From JAOUGY01 sp963785075 (GTDB taxonomy: Bacteria; Actinomycetota; Acidimicrobiia; Spongiisociales; ZC4RG35), in contig CAWATW010000004.1 of NCBI GenBank assembly GCA_963785075.1, forward strand, positions 682,001 to 746,000: a stretch of 64,000 nucleotides of DNA, written 5' to 3'. A program made the translations under genes and the position numbers. This document shows positions 24,613-32,668 of this stretch, piece by piece. The notes beneath the pieces are model-generated. The model ran no database searches, was not told where the DNA came from, and saw only the letters and a list, made by a program, of their open reading frames with translations. Each line of letters opens with the position of its first letter. The first letter of the stretch is position 1.

Positions 24613-25809
24613 TCACCGTCCGCCGATGACGGCCAGATAGTCCGTGACCCACTTGTAGTACGGGACACACGTCCCCCCGGTGCCGTTGCAGTCCTCGGTC
24701 GGCGTCTTCCAGAACCGTATCTGGTCGAATTCGTCGAAGCCGTTGGTGGTACAGCCATCGGCTCCGAGCAGGTCATTGCCGTCGCACGCGGCTGGAACCG
24801 ACGGCACCGATCCGAACCAAGAGGCGAGGTCGCCTTGCACCTTGGGGTTCAGCGACCACTCCATCCATTTGTAGGCACAGTTCGGATGTGGAGCGTTGGC
24901 GTGCATCATCGTCGTGTCGGCCCAGCCGGTGGCACCCTCGTTGGGCACGACCGACGAGATCGGCGCACCCCCGGCCACCAGAACGTTCACCTGGAAGGGC
25001 CAACTGGATGATGCGGCGACACCCTCGTTGGTGAAGTCGTCGATCTGGACGAAGGCATCGTGCCAGTATCGCCCGACGAGCTGCCGCTGGCCCCTGAGCA
25101 GGTTCAGCGCGGCGTCGTACTGTTCCTGGGTGAGTTGATACGGGTCCTCGATGCCCAGTTCGGGCTGTGTCGCCTGCAGATACAGCGCAGCATCCGCCAC
25201 GTAGATCGGACCGTCATACGCCTGAACCCGGCCGGCATTGGTCTCACCGTCGGGAAGCGTCGTCTCTTCGAACACCACGCTCCACGAGTCGGGTGGCGTG
25301 TCCCCGAACACGTCGGTGTTGTAGGCGAGCACGTTGGCTCCCCACTGGTACGGGGTTCCGTAGTGCTTTCCGTCGACGGTGTGCCACGGCGCGTCCTGGA
25401 GGCGGTCGTCTACGGTGTCCCAGCTCGGGATCAGGCCGGTGTCGATCTCCCGCACCGTGCCTCCCGAGATGAGGCGGAGGCTGGCGTCTCCAGATGCCGT
25501 GACCAGATCGAACTCGTCGGAGCCCGTCATCAGGGCAACCATCTCGTCGGAGGTTCCGGCCGTCTTGACGGTCACCTGGCAGCCAGTGTCCGTTTCGTAC
25601 TGGCTGACCCAGTCGTAGTTCGTGTCGGTGGAGCCGTCCTCGACGTACCCGGCCCAGGCGACGATGCTGAGGGCGCCCTCCCCATCGCCGACCTCGGTGA
25701 TCGTCCCGCCTCCCCCGTCGGCGGTCCCATCGGTGGCGTCACCACCGCACGCCAGAAGTACCAGCGCCAGGCACACCGCCCACGCCATCCCCGCCCTACT
25801 GCTTCTCAT
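24613..25809 (-). CDS. potD: polyamine-type substrate-binding lipoprotein PotD
   Basis: 398 aa. Lipoprotein signal: AWAVCLALVLLACGG, Cys about residue 21, so it is membrane-tethered outside the cell. The mature protein begins after an acidic/Gly-rich linker with LSIVAWAGYVEDG, the spermidine/putrescine-binding protein start, and contains WGANVLAYNTDVFGDTPPDS. ATG 25809 has SD GGAGG 5 nt upstream. Second gene of the operon, 16 bp after potA. The ligand is inferred from family and neighbours. Confidence 0.9.
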   Translation of the reverse strand: MRSSRAGMAWAVCLALVLLACGGDATDGTADGGGGTITEVGDGEGALSIVAWAGYVEDGSTDTNYDWVSQYETDTGCQVTVKTAGTSDEMVALMTGSDEFDLVTASGDASLRLISGGTVREIDTGLIPSWDTVDDRLQDAPWHTVDGKHYGTPYQWGANVLAYNTDVFGDTPPDSWSVVFEETTLPDGETNAGRVQAYDGPIYVADAALYLQATQPELGIEDPYQLTQEQYDAALNLLRGQRQLVGRYWHDAFVQIDDFTNEGVAASSSWPFQVNVLVAGGAPISSVVPNEGATGWADTTMMHANAPHPNCAYKWMEWSLNPKVQGDLASWFGSVPSVPAACDGNDLLGADGCTTNGFDEFDQIRFWKTPTEDCNGTGGTCVPYYKWVTDYLAVIGGR

Positions 25810-25825
25810 CGGTCCTCCCGTTGGT

Positions 25826-26904
25826 TCAACGGCCGGTCGAGACCGGCATTTCCTCGTCGGTGCCGCCCGTCGTCTCGATGGCGACCGGGCGGCACGAACC
25901 CTCTGTCCATGACAACGTGACCGTGGTGCCGACCATCCGGTGCAGCTGCCCGTGATCGACATCGACGTTCTGAGCAACCACGATCAGCCACTCACCGTCC
26001 ACCTCGACGCGGTACCGCGAGAACATTCCCAGGTACTCGGCCTGTGCGACGGTGCCATGGACCTGGCACGCGGCCGTCGGTTCGGAACCGATCGAGATCT
26101 TCTCGGGACGGACGGTGAAGGGGTCCGGGCGACCGCGAAGCCGAACCGCCAGAGCGCCGGTGATCAGGTTCGAGGTTCCGACGAACCCGGCAACGAAGGT
26201 GTTGGCGGGGCTCTCATAGACCTCGGCCGGTGTGCCGACCTGCTCGATCCGTCCGTGGTTGAAGACGGCGATCCGATCGCTCATCGTCAGGGCCTCTTCC
26301 TGGTCGTGCGTCACGAAGACGAAGGTGAGGCCCACCTGGCGCTGCAGCGCCTTGAGCTCGATCTGCATCGCCTGTCGGAGCTTCAGGTCGAGTGCTCCGA
26401 GTGGCTCGTCGAGCAACAGGACCGAGGGCTCGTTGACCAGGGCCCGGGCGAGCGCCACCCGCTGGCGCTGACCTCCGGACAGCTCGGTGGGGCGGCGCGC
26501 TCCAGGGCCTCGAGGTGGACCAGCTCCAGCGCCTCTTCGACGCGGCGGACGCGCTCACCGGGGTCGACCTTCTTCACCATCAGTCCGTACGCCACGTTTT
26601 CTGCCACCGTCATGTGTGGAAACAGGGCGTAGTCCTGGAACACCGTATTGACGTCACGCTCATACGGAGGGAGGCTCGACACGTCACTCCCATGGAGCAG
26701 GATGCGGCCGGCAGAGGGAGTCTCGAAGCCGGCGATCAGCCGAAGACAAGTGGTCTTCCCCGACCCCGAAGGGCCCAACATCGAGAAGAACTCGCCGTCC
26801 CGTATCTCCAGGTCGACCCCGTCCACCGCCGCAACCGGGCCGTAGGACTTACCCACGCCTTGGAAGCTCACGGCCACGTCAGTCGATCGAACCACCCAAA
26901 CCAC
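25826..26904 (-). pseudogene. potA: polyamine-type ABC ATPase PotA, interrupted by a frameshift
   Basis: The first frame (from GTG 26904) encodes the PotA N-terminus with Walker A MLGPSGSGKTTCLRLIAGFE and the Q-loop VFQDYALFPHMTV, up to LELVHLEALER. The reading then continues in another frame with TELSGGQRQRVALARAL (signature), VLLLDEPLGALDLKLR (Walker B) and the TOBE domain with VRPEKISIGS. The break is in a GC-rich run near 26492-26501, where one base is missing or two are extra. Everything else looks functional and the rest of the operon is intact, so a sequence error is as likely as a real mutation. If real, the transporter would lack its ATPase. Confidence 0.85.
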
Positions 26905-26913
26905 CCGTCGACG

Positions 26914-26939
26914 CCAAACCTATTGAACTATATGTTTGG
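26914..26939. promoter_or_regulatory. palindromic operator between potA and gntR
   Basis: A 26-bp imperfect palindrome in the divergent gap: ends CCAAAC (26914-26919) and GTTTGG (26934-26939), inner TAT/ATA pairs; 10 of 13 positions match. It lies over the potA promoter region (TAGGTT and TATAGT hexamers on the minus strand). Likely the GntR binding site. Confidence 0.6.
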
Positions 26940-26979
26940 GCGCCGTGTCGGTTTCGCCGCGGGGATTTCCGTCGGTCGG

Positions 26980-26985
26980 TATCGT
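26980..26985 (+). promoter_or_regulatory. -10 box TATCGT of gntR
   Basis: TATCGT, 7 nt, ATG 26993. It supports ATG 26993 over the GTG at 26936, which would begin inside the operator. Confidence 0.55.
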
Positions 26986-26992
26986 CGATCTC

Positions 26993-27739
26993 ATGGCCGG
27001 CCACCACAGAGACACGCTGCACCCGCTCTTGCCGCCTGTGGGCGGCGCCGGCCTCGCCGAGGCGGTGACGACACGCGTACGTGAGGCGATCGGTCTGGGC
27101 ATCCTGGCCCCCGGCCAACAGCTTCCCAGCGAGGCGGCCCTGGCACCCCGGTTGGGGGTTTCGACCGTCACCCTGCGGGAGGCGCTCGCCACACTCCGAC
27201 AGGAGGGGCTCGTGGAGACCCGACGCGGGCGCCATGGAGGGTCGTTCGTGGTGGGGCCGATCAATGCGCCCGAGGCTGCGCTCATCGATCGGCTTCGGAG
27301 CCTTACGGTGACCTCGCTCCGGGACATGGGCGACGAGCAGGCGGCGGTGGCCTCCACCGCCGCTCGTCTCGCCGCCATCCGATCCAGCGACAGCAACCTG
27401 GTCCATCTCAGGCAGTTCGCACAGCAGCTGGAACGGGCCGGTTCCCGCCCCGAGCGTGCCCGAGCCCACAGCCGCTTCCACATCGAGACGGCGCTCGCAT
27501 CCCAGTCCGAGCGTCTGACCCGCGCACAACTGCGCCTTCAGGGTGAAGCCGGAGAGCTCTTGTGGGTCTCCACCGCGCAGCCGAGGTCGCAGCTCGCTGT
27601 GGCAGCGGCGCTGCGTGGGATCGCCACGGCGATCGAGCAGGAAGATGCCGGGTCTGCCCGCGCGTTGGCCGAGCGACTCGCCGAGGCCAACACCCGCTGG
27701 TTGATCGACGCCCATCTCGAATTGATGGACGCACGATGA
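26993..27739 (+). CDS. GntR (FadR-type) transcriptional regulator
   Basis: 248 aa. The N-terminal winged helix is clear: AVTTRVREAIGLGILAPGQQ, LPSEAALAPRLGVSTVTLRE (helix-turn-helix) and ALATLRQEGLVETRRGRHGG. The C-terminal domain is an all-helical FCD-like sensor (HSRFHIETALASQSERLTRA, ALRGIATAIEQEDAGSARAL). It faces the polyamine operon across a palindrome, so it is most likely that operon's repressor. It is joined to the Cache-domain gene by an ATGA overlap. Confidence 0.9.
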   Translation: MAGHHRDTLHPLLPPVGGAGLAEAVTTRVREAIGLGILAPGQQLPSEAALAPRLGVSTVTLREALATLRQEGLVETRRGRHGGSFVVGPINAPEAALIDRLRSLTVTSLRDMGDEQAAVASTAARLAAIRSSDSNLVHLRQFAQQLERAGSRPERARAHSRFHIETALASQSERLTRAQLRLQGEAGELLWVSTAQPRSQLAVAAALRGIATAIEQEDAGSARALAERLAEANTRWLIDAHLELMDAR

Positions 27740-28470
27740 GCACCGCCGTTCGCATCGATCCCGCCGAGGTGGTGCGATGTGCCGGACACCTCGGAGCGGT
27801 GATCGACGAGTTGTTCGCCCCGCTGGAGATCCTCTCGGATCGGCTGGATCTGGCCTGGCGCGGCACCGCTGCACGGGGCGCCGCCTTCTCAACCGGGGAT
27901 CTCGCCACATTGGAACCCTCGATCTTCAAGAGCCTCGACCAGGTCGCCGAGTACGACGGCGCCGGGTACGTCATGGCCGTCGGATCGCTCGTCGACCGGG
28001 AGCGGTACCTGGAGTGGTGGCGTCGCGGTCGGGAGGCCGGCTACCAGCCGCTCATCCTCGATCTCGATCCTTCGTCGCCGGACCACTACGACTACGACAA
28101 CATGGAATGGTTCGTGGCAGGAAAGACGGAGGGCAGGCGATTCGTTTCCGGACCCCTCATCGATCTCCCCTGCGCCGAGTCACACATCATGACCTTCAGC
28201 CGACCGGTCGTCGTAGATGGTGTGTTCGTTGGTGTGGCGGGAGCGGATGTGGCGATGTCGCGGCTCGAGGCGCTGCTGGTGCCTCCACTGCGGCGGCTGG
28301 GCGCGCCTGCAGTGTTGGTGAACGCACACAGACGCGTGATCGCCGGATCCCACGCCAGGTGGGCTGCCGGAGACAAGCTCCGGTCGCTCCCCGTCGACGG
28401 CGAAGGCGAGTGGCAGGCCACCGGGGCGGTCACGACCGACCAGGGTTGGGTACTCGGCGTGGCCTGGTGA
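27736..28470 (+). CDS. stand-alone soluble Cache-domain protein
   Basis: 244 aa with no signal peptide and no transmembrane segment. The Cache signature spans about residues 116-175: HYDYDNMEWFVAGKTEGRRF, then VSGPLIDLPCAESHIMTFSR, then VDGVFVGVAGADVAM. Cache domains bind small ligands, usually outside the cell and joined to chemoreceptors or kinases; here the domain stands alone and should be cytoplasmic. Its start overlaps the gntR stop (ATGA, 27736-27739). The Y/W-rich YDNMEWF segment and the GAD Asp occupy positions that hold amine or amino-acid ligands in characterised dCache domains, so a polyamine ligand is plausible (inference). Confidence 0.82.
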   Translation: MSTAVRIDPAEVVRCAGHLGAVIDELFAPLEILSDRLDLAWRGTAARGAAFSTGDLATLEPSIFKSLDQVAEYDGAGYVMAVGSLVDRERYLEWWRRGREAGYQPLILDLDPSSPDHYDYDNMEWFVAGKTEGRRFVSGPLIDLPCAESHIMTFSRPVVVDGVFVGVAGADVAMSRLEALLVPPLRRLGAPAVLVNAHRRVIAGSHARWAAGDKLRSLPVDGEGEWQATGAVTTDQGWVLGVAW

Positions 28471-28676
28471 CTCGATGCACAGGAGGCGCCCCTTGCTGCA
28501 ATGCTTCCCGAGGTTTCGACGCGGGTGACGGGTGTGCCTCGACCTTGCGGTTCGGTGGGGTCATGGTGGCCGGCCGCCGCTGGTCGCCAACGACCACAGG
28601 ATCAGTCGCCAGGCCCCAACCCGGCACCTGTGACCACGAACCGTTGCCCCGCTAGCCCCAGCGAGCCGGTGTGTGA
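28471..28676. other. intergenic region without recognised features
   Basis: 206 bp between the convergent Cache and molybdoenzyme genes. Six-frame reading shows only short GC-driven open frames and no clear hairpin terminator. Confidence 0.5.
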
Positions 28677-30203
28677 TCAGGCGATGCTGACCCGGACGGT
28701 GTGGTACCCGGTGGCACCGTCCGGGGCAGGCGGTGCCAGGTCCTCTGTCTGCAGATCACCGTTCCCATCGGTCGCCCGCACCTGAAGGGTGTAGGACCCT
28801 GGTGTCGGATCCCAGGGAACATTCCATTGACGCCACGTGTCCTCGGAGAGGGGCTCGGAGAGCTCGGCGTCGATCCAGTCTCCTTCGTCGATCCGAACCT
28901 CCACCTTGGATATGCCTCGATTCGGCGCCCATGCCACTCCGGCGATGGCGCGTGGCCCCGCGGACGCTTGGCCGCGCGGCGTGTCGATCCTCGACTGTGT
29001 CTTGATCGGCGCCTCTTTCGACCAACCCCGCGGAATCCAATAGGCATCAAAGCCGTCCCAGGTGGTGAGCTCGATCTCGGACAGCCACTTGGTCGCCGAC
29101 ACGTATCCGTACAGGCCGGACACGACCAGGCGCGCCGGGAATCCGTGCTCGAACGGCAGCGGCTCACCGTTCATCCCCACGGCGAGCAGAGCCTCGCGTC
29201 CGTCGTAGACGGCGTCCACCGGGAACCCGACCGTGAAGTCGTCGACCGATCGGCCCACGACCTGCTGGGCGCCCTCGCCGACGCCGGCCATGTCGATCAC
29301 CGTCGACAGGGGCACTCCCAACCATTTGGCGGTTCCGATCAGCCGACCACCGACCTCGTTCGAGACACAGCTGATGGTCACGTACCGCTCCACGAGCGGC
29401 ATGTCGAGGAGGTCGTCGTAGCTGAGATCCACCTCACGATCCACCATGCCCGTGAGTCGCAGGCGCCAATCCACCAGGTTGACCTGCGGCACCGACAGCG
29501 GCGCGGTGTCGATCCGGTAGAAGTCGGCGTTGGGGGTGACGATTGGGCTGATGTCCGGTACATCCAGCCGCTGCGACGCCTGCACGGCCTCGACCGTCTC
29601 CACTGGTGCCGGCAGCACGACCTCGTCCCGTCGGGCCAGCATCACCCTCGTCCGCTCGGAGAGATACCTGCCTCCGGCCGCTGCGACGACTGCGAGAGCC
29701 GTCAACGCTCCTGCACGACCGAGAAAAGCCCTTCTCGACGGATCCAGCTCCACGCGAGGACGGCGGAGCCACGCAAGCACCGCATATCCGACCGCGGCGG
29801 CAGCGACGCCGTTCGCCAGAGCCGGAGCGAGAGATACCTGGGAGCTCCTGGCAGCGGCCAGCGCGCCGACCAGGCCAAACCCTCCGAAGACGCCCGCACG
29901 CACGGCCGTGGATCGGCCGCCGATGACTGCACCCAGCCCGAGCGCGACGACGATGATTCCGATTGCCAGCACGAGCTTGTCCGCGGTTCCGAAGGTGGCT
30001 ATCGCCCATTCCTTGATCGGCTTGGGCACGGTGTCGATGACGAAGACTGCGATGCCCTCCACCAGAGAGGGGACAGTGTCGACGACACCGGCAACCAGCT
30101 CGGAGACGGCGAGGGCGACCGCAACACCGATTGCGCCCGCAGCCGGTGCCGGCCCTGGCTCGGCCTGCGGCGGGGCGGCGATGTTGGTATCGGTGGCTTG
30201 CAT
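28677..30203 (-). CDS. membrane-anchored sulfite-oxidase-type molybdopterin oxidoreductase
   Basis: 508 aa. Residues about 22-145 hold four hydrophobic segments; a twin-arginine-like SRRAFLG (156-162) and another hydrophobic stretch follow, so the catalytic domain should be exported but tethered. The molybdopterin domain (about 215-400) includes VERYVTISCVSNEVGGRLIG with the molybdenum-ligand Cys279, and GFPARLVVSGLYGYVSATKW. The C-terminal ~100 residues are the Ig-like dimerisation domain (IAGVAWAPNRGISKVEVRID). The substrate could be sulfite or another S/N-oxide. A TAGATT box is 6 nt before the ATG (minus strand 30210-30215). Confidence 0.9.
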   Translation of the reverse strand: MQATDTNIAAPPQAEPGPAPAAGAIGVAVALAVSELVAGVVDTVPSLVEGIAVFVIDTVPKPIKEWAIATFGTADKLVLAIGIIVVALGLGAVIGGRSTAVRAGVFGGFGLVGALAAARSSQVSLAPALANGVAAAAVGYAVLAWLRRPRVELDPSRRAFLGRAGALTALAVVAAAGGRYLSERTRVMLARRDEVVLPAPVETVEAVQASQRLDVPDISPIVTPNADFYRIDTAPLSVPQVNLVDWRLRLTGMVDREVDLSYDDLLDMPLVERYVTISCVSNEVGGRLIGTAKWLGVPLSTVIDMAGVGEGAQQVVGRSVDDFTVGFPVDAVYDGREALLAVGMNGEPLPFEHGFPARLVVSGLYGYVSATKWLSEIELTTWDGFDAYWIPRGWSKEAPIKTQSRIDTPRGQASAGPRAIAGVAWAPNRGISKVEVRIDEGDWIDAELSEPLSEDTWRQWNVPWDPTPGSYTLQVRATDGNGDLQTEDLAPPAPDGATGYHTVRVSIA

Positions 30204-30521
30204 ACGCTCAATCTACGGGCGCAGGTCGACGTATCTGTAGCTGTCGTGCTTGAGTTTCGCGGTTGTTCAGAGGTGTCCATGGTGGTGGCTCCGACGATGC
30301 GATTGCCGATGATCCGCCGCTGCTCGAGGCAACTCCGGTCATCCAATCCCTCCAACGAGACCCCACCGATCGATCCAGACGAGTATCTGAGCGCGGCCCA
30401 TTGGCGGTGCGAGGCAGAGCCACCAGGGGGGTAGGTGACGCCCGGGTGCCAAGCCGGCGGAATGGCACGGACACGACCGGAGGTCACGGGGTCGTGCGTC
30501 TGCACCCTTACAGTGGCGCTC
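30204..30521. other. 318-bp divergent intergenic region
   Basis: Separates the molybdoenzyme from azlC. It contains the -10 boxes of both (30210-30215 minus, 30509-30514 plus). Between them no conserved coding, riboswitch fold or repeat could be recognised; open frames here run into neighbouring genes and look like shadows. Confidence 0.5.
30509..30514 (+). promoter_or_regulatory. -10 box TACAGT of azlC
   Basis: TACAGT, 7 nt, ATG 30522. It rules out the longer frame beginning at 30435. Confidence 0.55.
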
Positions 30522-31190
30522 ATGCCGGCCGCCGACACCACCAGACGGGAACTCCTGCGCGCGGGCTTCTGGATCGGGGTTTCGACCACGCCATTCGGCG
30601 TCGCATTCGGGGTGGCATGCGCCCAGGCAGGGCTCGGGTGGTGGGAGGCTTTGGGGTTTTCGACCGTCGTGTTCGGCGGCAGCGCACAGTTCGCGGCCGT
30701 GGGCGTTCTCGCCGACGGCGGTGCGGTGGCGTCGGCCATCGCCGCAGGTGGACTGCTGAATCTGCGGTCGCTTGCCTTCGGGCTTCTCCTCGCACCTGCC
30801 TTGACCGGCCCCTGGTGGTGGCGGGCGCTGGCATCGCAGCTGATGATCGACGAGTCGACTGCGGTGGCTGTCAGCACCGACGACATGGAGCTCCGCCGCT
30901 TCGGCTATCTCGCAGGCGGCCTGTCGGTGTTCGTACTGTGGAACGCATCCACGCTCTTCGGCGCGGCCGTCCTCGCATCAGCGGACGGCCTCGTCGAGCG
31001 TTGGGGTCTGGACGCCACGATCCCGGCAGCCTTCATGGCTCTGCTCTGGCCGAGGCTGCGGGACAGGCTCCAGATGCGGGCCGTGGTCGCAGGACTGGCA
31101 ATCGCCGCCGTCTTGGTACCCGTCGCACCTCCGGGCATCCCGATCATCGCCGCCGCGCTCGGAGTATTCGCCGGGGTGAAGCGACGGTGA
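30522..31190 (+). CDS. azlC: branched-chain amino acid exporter large subunit AzlC
   Basis: 222 aa, multi-span. AzlC motifs: FWIGVSTTPFGVAFGVACAQ, GFSTVVFGGSAQFAAVGVLA, AAGGLLNLRSLAFGLLLAPA and ASQLMIDESTAVAV. With AzlD it forms a two-component amino-acid exporter. The stop overlaps the azlD start (GTGA). Confidence 0.9.
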   Translation: MPAADTTRRELLRAGFWIGVSTTPFGVAFGVACAQAGLGWWEALGFSTVVFGGSAQFAAVGVLADGGAVASAIAAGGLLNLRSLAFGLLLAPALTGPWWWRALASQLMIDESTAVAVSTDDMELRRFGYLAGGLSVFVLWNASTLFGAAVLASADGLVERWGLDATIPAAFMALLWPRLRDRLQMRAVVAGLAIAAVLVPVAPPGIPIIAAALGVFAGVKRR

Positions 31191-31492
31191 GCCGAGCCAC
31201 GTGGACGTTCCTCGGTCTCGGTGTGCTGAGCTATGCCTTCAAGGCGGCGGGGCCACTTCTCTTCGGCGGTCGGCGCCTGCCTCCCGCCGTGGAGCGGCTG
31301 GCAGCGCTCATCCCTGGTCCACTGCTCGCCGCGCTCGTGATGACGAGCGCGTTCGTCACCGCCGGCCGGTTTCAGGCGGACGCACGGATTGCAGGATTGG
31401 TCGCCGCCTCGATCGCCCTGTGGCGGGGGGCCAGCTTCATCGTCGTGGTGCTCGTGGCAGCGGCGACAACGGCGCTGGTGCGTCTCGTCTGA
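31187..31492 (+). CDS. azlD: AzlD family small subunit
   Basis: 101 aa, four hydrophobic segments: WTFLGLGVLSYAFKAAGPLL, LAALIPGPLLAALVMTSAFV and the C-terminal IVVVLVAAATTALVRLV. Size and the position directly after azlC (GTGA overlap, 31187-31190) define AzlD. It ends 4 bp before a convergent gene. Confidence 0.88.
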   Translation: MSRATWTFLGLGVLSYAFKAAGPLLFGGRRLPPAVERLAALIPGPLLAALVMTSAFVTAGRFQADARIAGLVAASIALWRGASFIVVVLVAAATTALVRLV

Positions 31493-31496
31493 AGGC

Positions 31497-31835
31497 TCAG
31501 CGGCCGGCCTGTTTGATGACCCGGTGGACCTCGCCGCCTGCCTGGAGCCAACCGAAGGGCGTCTGGCCACCGAGCGCAGGAAGCGACGTAGTGAGGAATG
31601 CGATGAGATCGCCGAGATCGGCCTCGTCCCCGAGCGCCGTCAGGAGATCTCCGACCCCTGGGGTCGGCTGCCCATCCCCGTGGAACTGGGCGGCCGGGTA
31701 GGTCTCTTCGGTGCTCCATCCGGGCCACGCCACGAAGGCAGGGTTGCCTGCGACTTCTGCCACACCCAGCCCTGTGAGCTCGGCGACTTCGTTCCGGGTC
31801 AAGTAATGCCCGTGTGATTCGACCCAATGTCTCAT
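31497..31835 (-). CDS. orphan antitoxin-like protein, Xre/MbcA/ParS toxin-binding type
   Basis: 112 aa. Its C-terminal half fits the Xre/MbcA/ParS-like toxin-binding domain (DUF2384 clan): YPAAQFHGDGQPTPGVGDLL, then DLIAFLTTSLPALGGQTPFG, ending GWLQAGGEVHRVIKQ. The N-terminus YLTRNEVAELTGLGVAEV is a short HTH. Such antitoxins are normally encoded next to a RES-domain toxin; neither side encodes one (azlD on one side, tag on the other). It may be a solitary survivor or a regulator. Confidence 0.75.
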   Translation of the reverse strand: MRHWVESHGHYLTRNEVAELTGLGVAEVAGNPAFVAWPGWSTEETYPAAQFHGDGQPTPGVGDLLTALGDEADLGDLIAFLTTSLPALGGQTPFGWLQAGGEVHRVIKQAGR

Positions 31836-31879
31836 GGATCTCCAGTCGGCCGGTCGAGGGCGCCTGTAAGGCGTCCTTT

Positions 31880-31949
31880 GCGTCTTGCGTCATGCGTCTT
31901 GCGTCGTGGGTCGTGGGTCGTGCGTCATGCGTCGTGCGGCTTGCGTGGC
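31880..31949. repeat. degenerate 7-bp tandem repeat array B
   Basis: Ten heptamers in exact phase, consensus GCGTCNT: GCGTCTT, GCGTCAT, GCGTCTT, GCGTCGT, GGGTCGT, GGGTCGT, GCGTCAT, GCGTCGT, GCGGCTT, GCGTGGC. It is placed between the divergent antitoxin-like and tag genes, upstream of the tag -10 box. Confidence 0.85.
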
Positions 31950-32023
31950 CGACTCGCTCCTGGTGCCGTCACCCCGACGACGGGCGTCAGGAGGGAGCGG
32001 GCGCCCCGCTACGGTTCGCCCTC

Positions 32024-32635
32024 ATGGAACTGATCGTCGGCCCCGACGGATCACCCCGCTGCTGGTGGGGAGCCTCGACTCCGGATTACATCGGATACCA
32101 CGATCGCGAATGGGGCTTCGGAGCCGCCGAGGACCGTCGGCTCCTGGAAAAGATCTGCCTCGAAGGTTTTCAGGCCGGTTTGTCGTGGCTGACGATTCTC
32201 AGGAAGCGTGAGCACTTCCGAAAGGCATTTGCGGACTTCGATCCCGTGTCCGTGGCCAGATTCGACGAGAGCGACGTGGAGCGACTGCTCGACGACGCCG
32301 GGATCGTTCGCCACGCCGGCAAGATCCGTTCCACCATCAACAACGCCCGGAAGGCACTCGACCTGATCGAGGAGCAGGGGTCGCTCGCTGTCTTCTTCTG
32401 GCGATTCGCGGACCTGGATTCGCCGGCGCCCACGCAGATCCCTTCCACAACCCCGGTCTCCACCGAGCTGTCGAAGACCCTGAAACGTCGCGGGTGGACA
32501 TTCGTCGGGCCGACGACCCTGTACGCATTCATGCAGGCGACGGGACTCGTCAACGACCACCTCGAGGGGTGCCACGTGAGGGAAGACGCCGACCGCTCCC
32601 GCCAAGCCACCGCCCGGCAGGTGCTCGATGGCTGA
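32024..32635 (+). CDS. tag: DNA-3-methyladenine glycosylase I
   Basis: 203-aa HhH-type glycosylase that removes 3-methyladenine from alkylated DNA. The zinc-snap residues are present: Cys in PRCWWG, His in YHDREWG, His and Cys in VNDHLEGCH. The catalytic face includes FEGFQAGLSWLTILRKRE-like sequence (LEGFQAGLSWLTILRKRE) and FVGPTTLYAFMQATGLVNDH. Start ATG 32024 is 8 nt after a TACGGT box (32010-32015); the upstream open frame contains the heptamer array and is not coding. Confidence 0.93.
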   Translation: MELIVGPDGSPRCWWGASTPDYIGYHDREWGFGAAEDRRLLEKICLEGFQAGLSWLTILRKREHFRKAFADFDPVSVARFDESDVERLLDDAGIVRHAGKIRSTINNARKALDLIEEQGSLAVFFWRFADLDSPAPTQIPSTTPVSTELSKTLKRRGWTFVGPTTLYAFMQATGLVNDHLEGCHVREDADRSRQATARQVLDG

Positions 32636-32668
32636 GCCCCGACGGAGGGCACCCGGTATGGTTCCGGG

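Noticed and set aside
30420..30508. Possible riboswitch ahead of azlC
   Set aside because: GC-rich pairing is possible, but the -10 box at 30509 places transcription start at the azlC ATG, so this region is not in the mRNA, and no known riboswitch core is seen.
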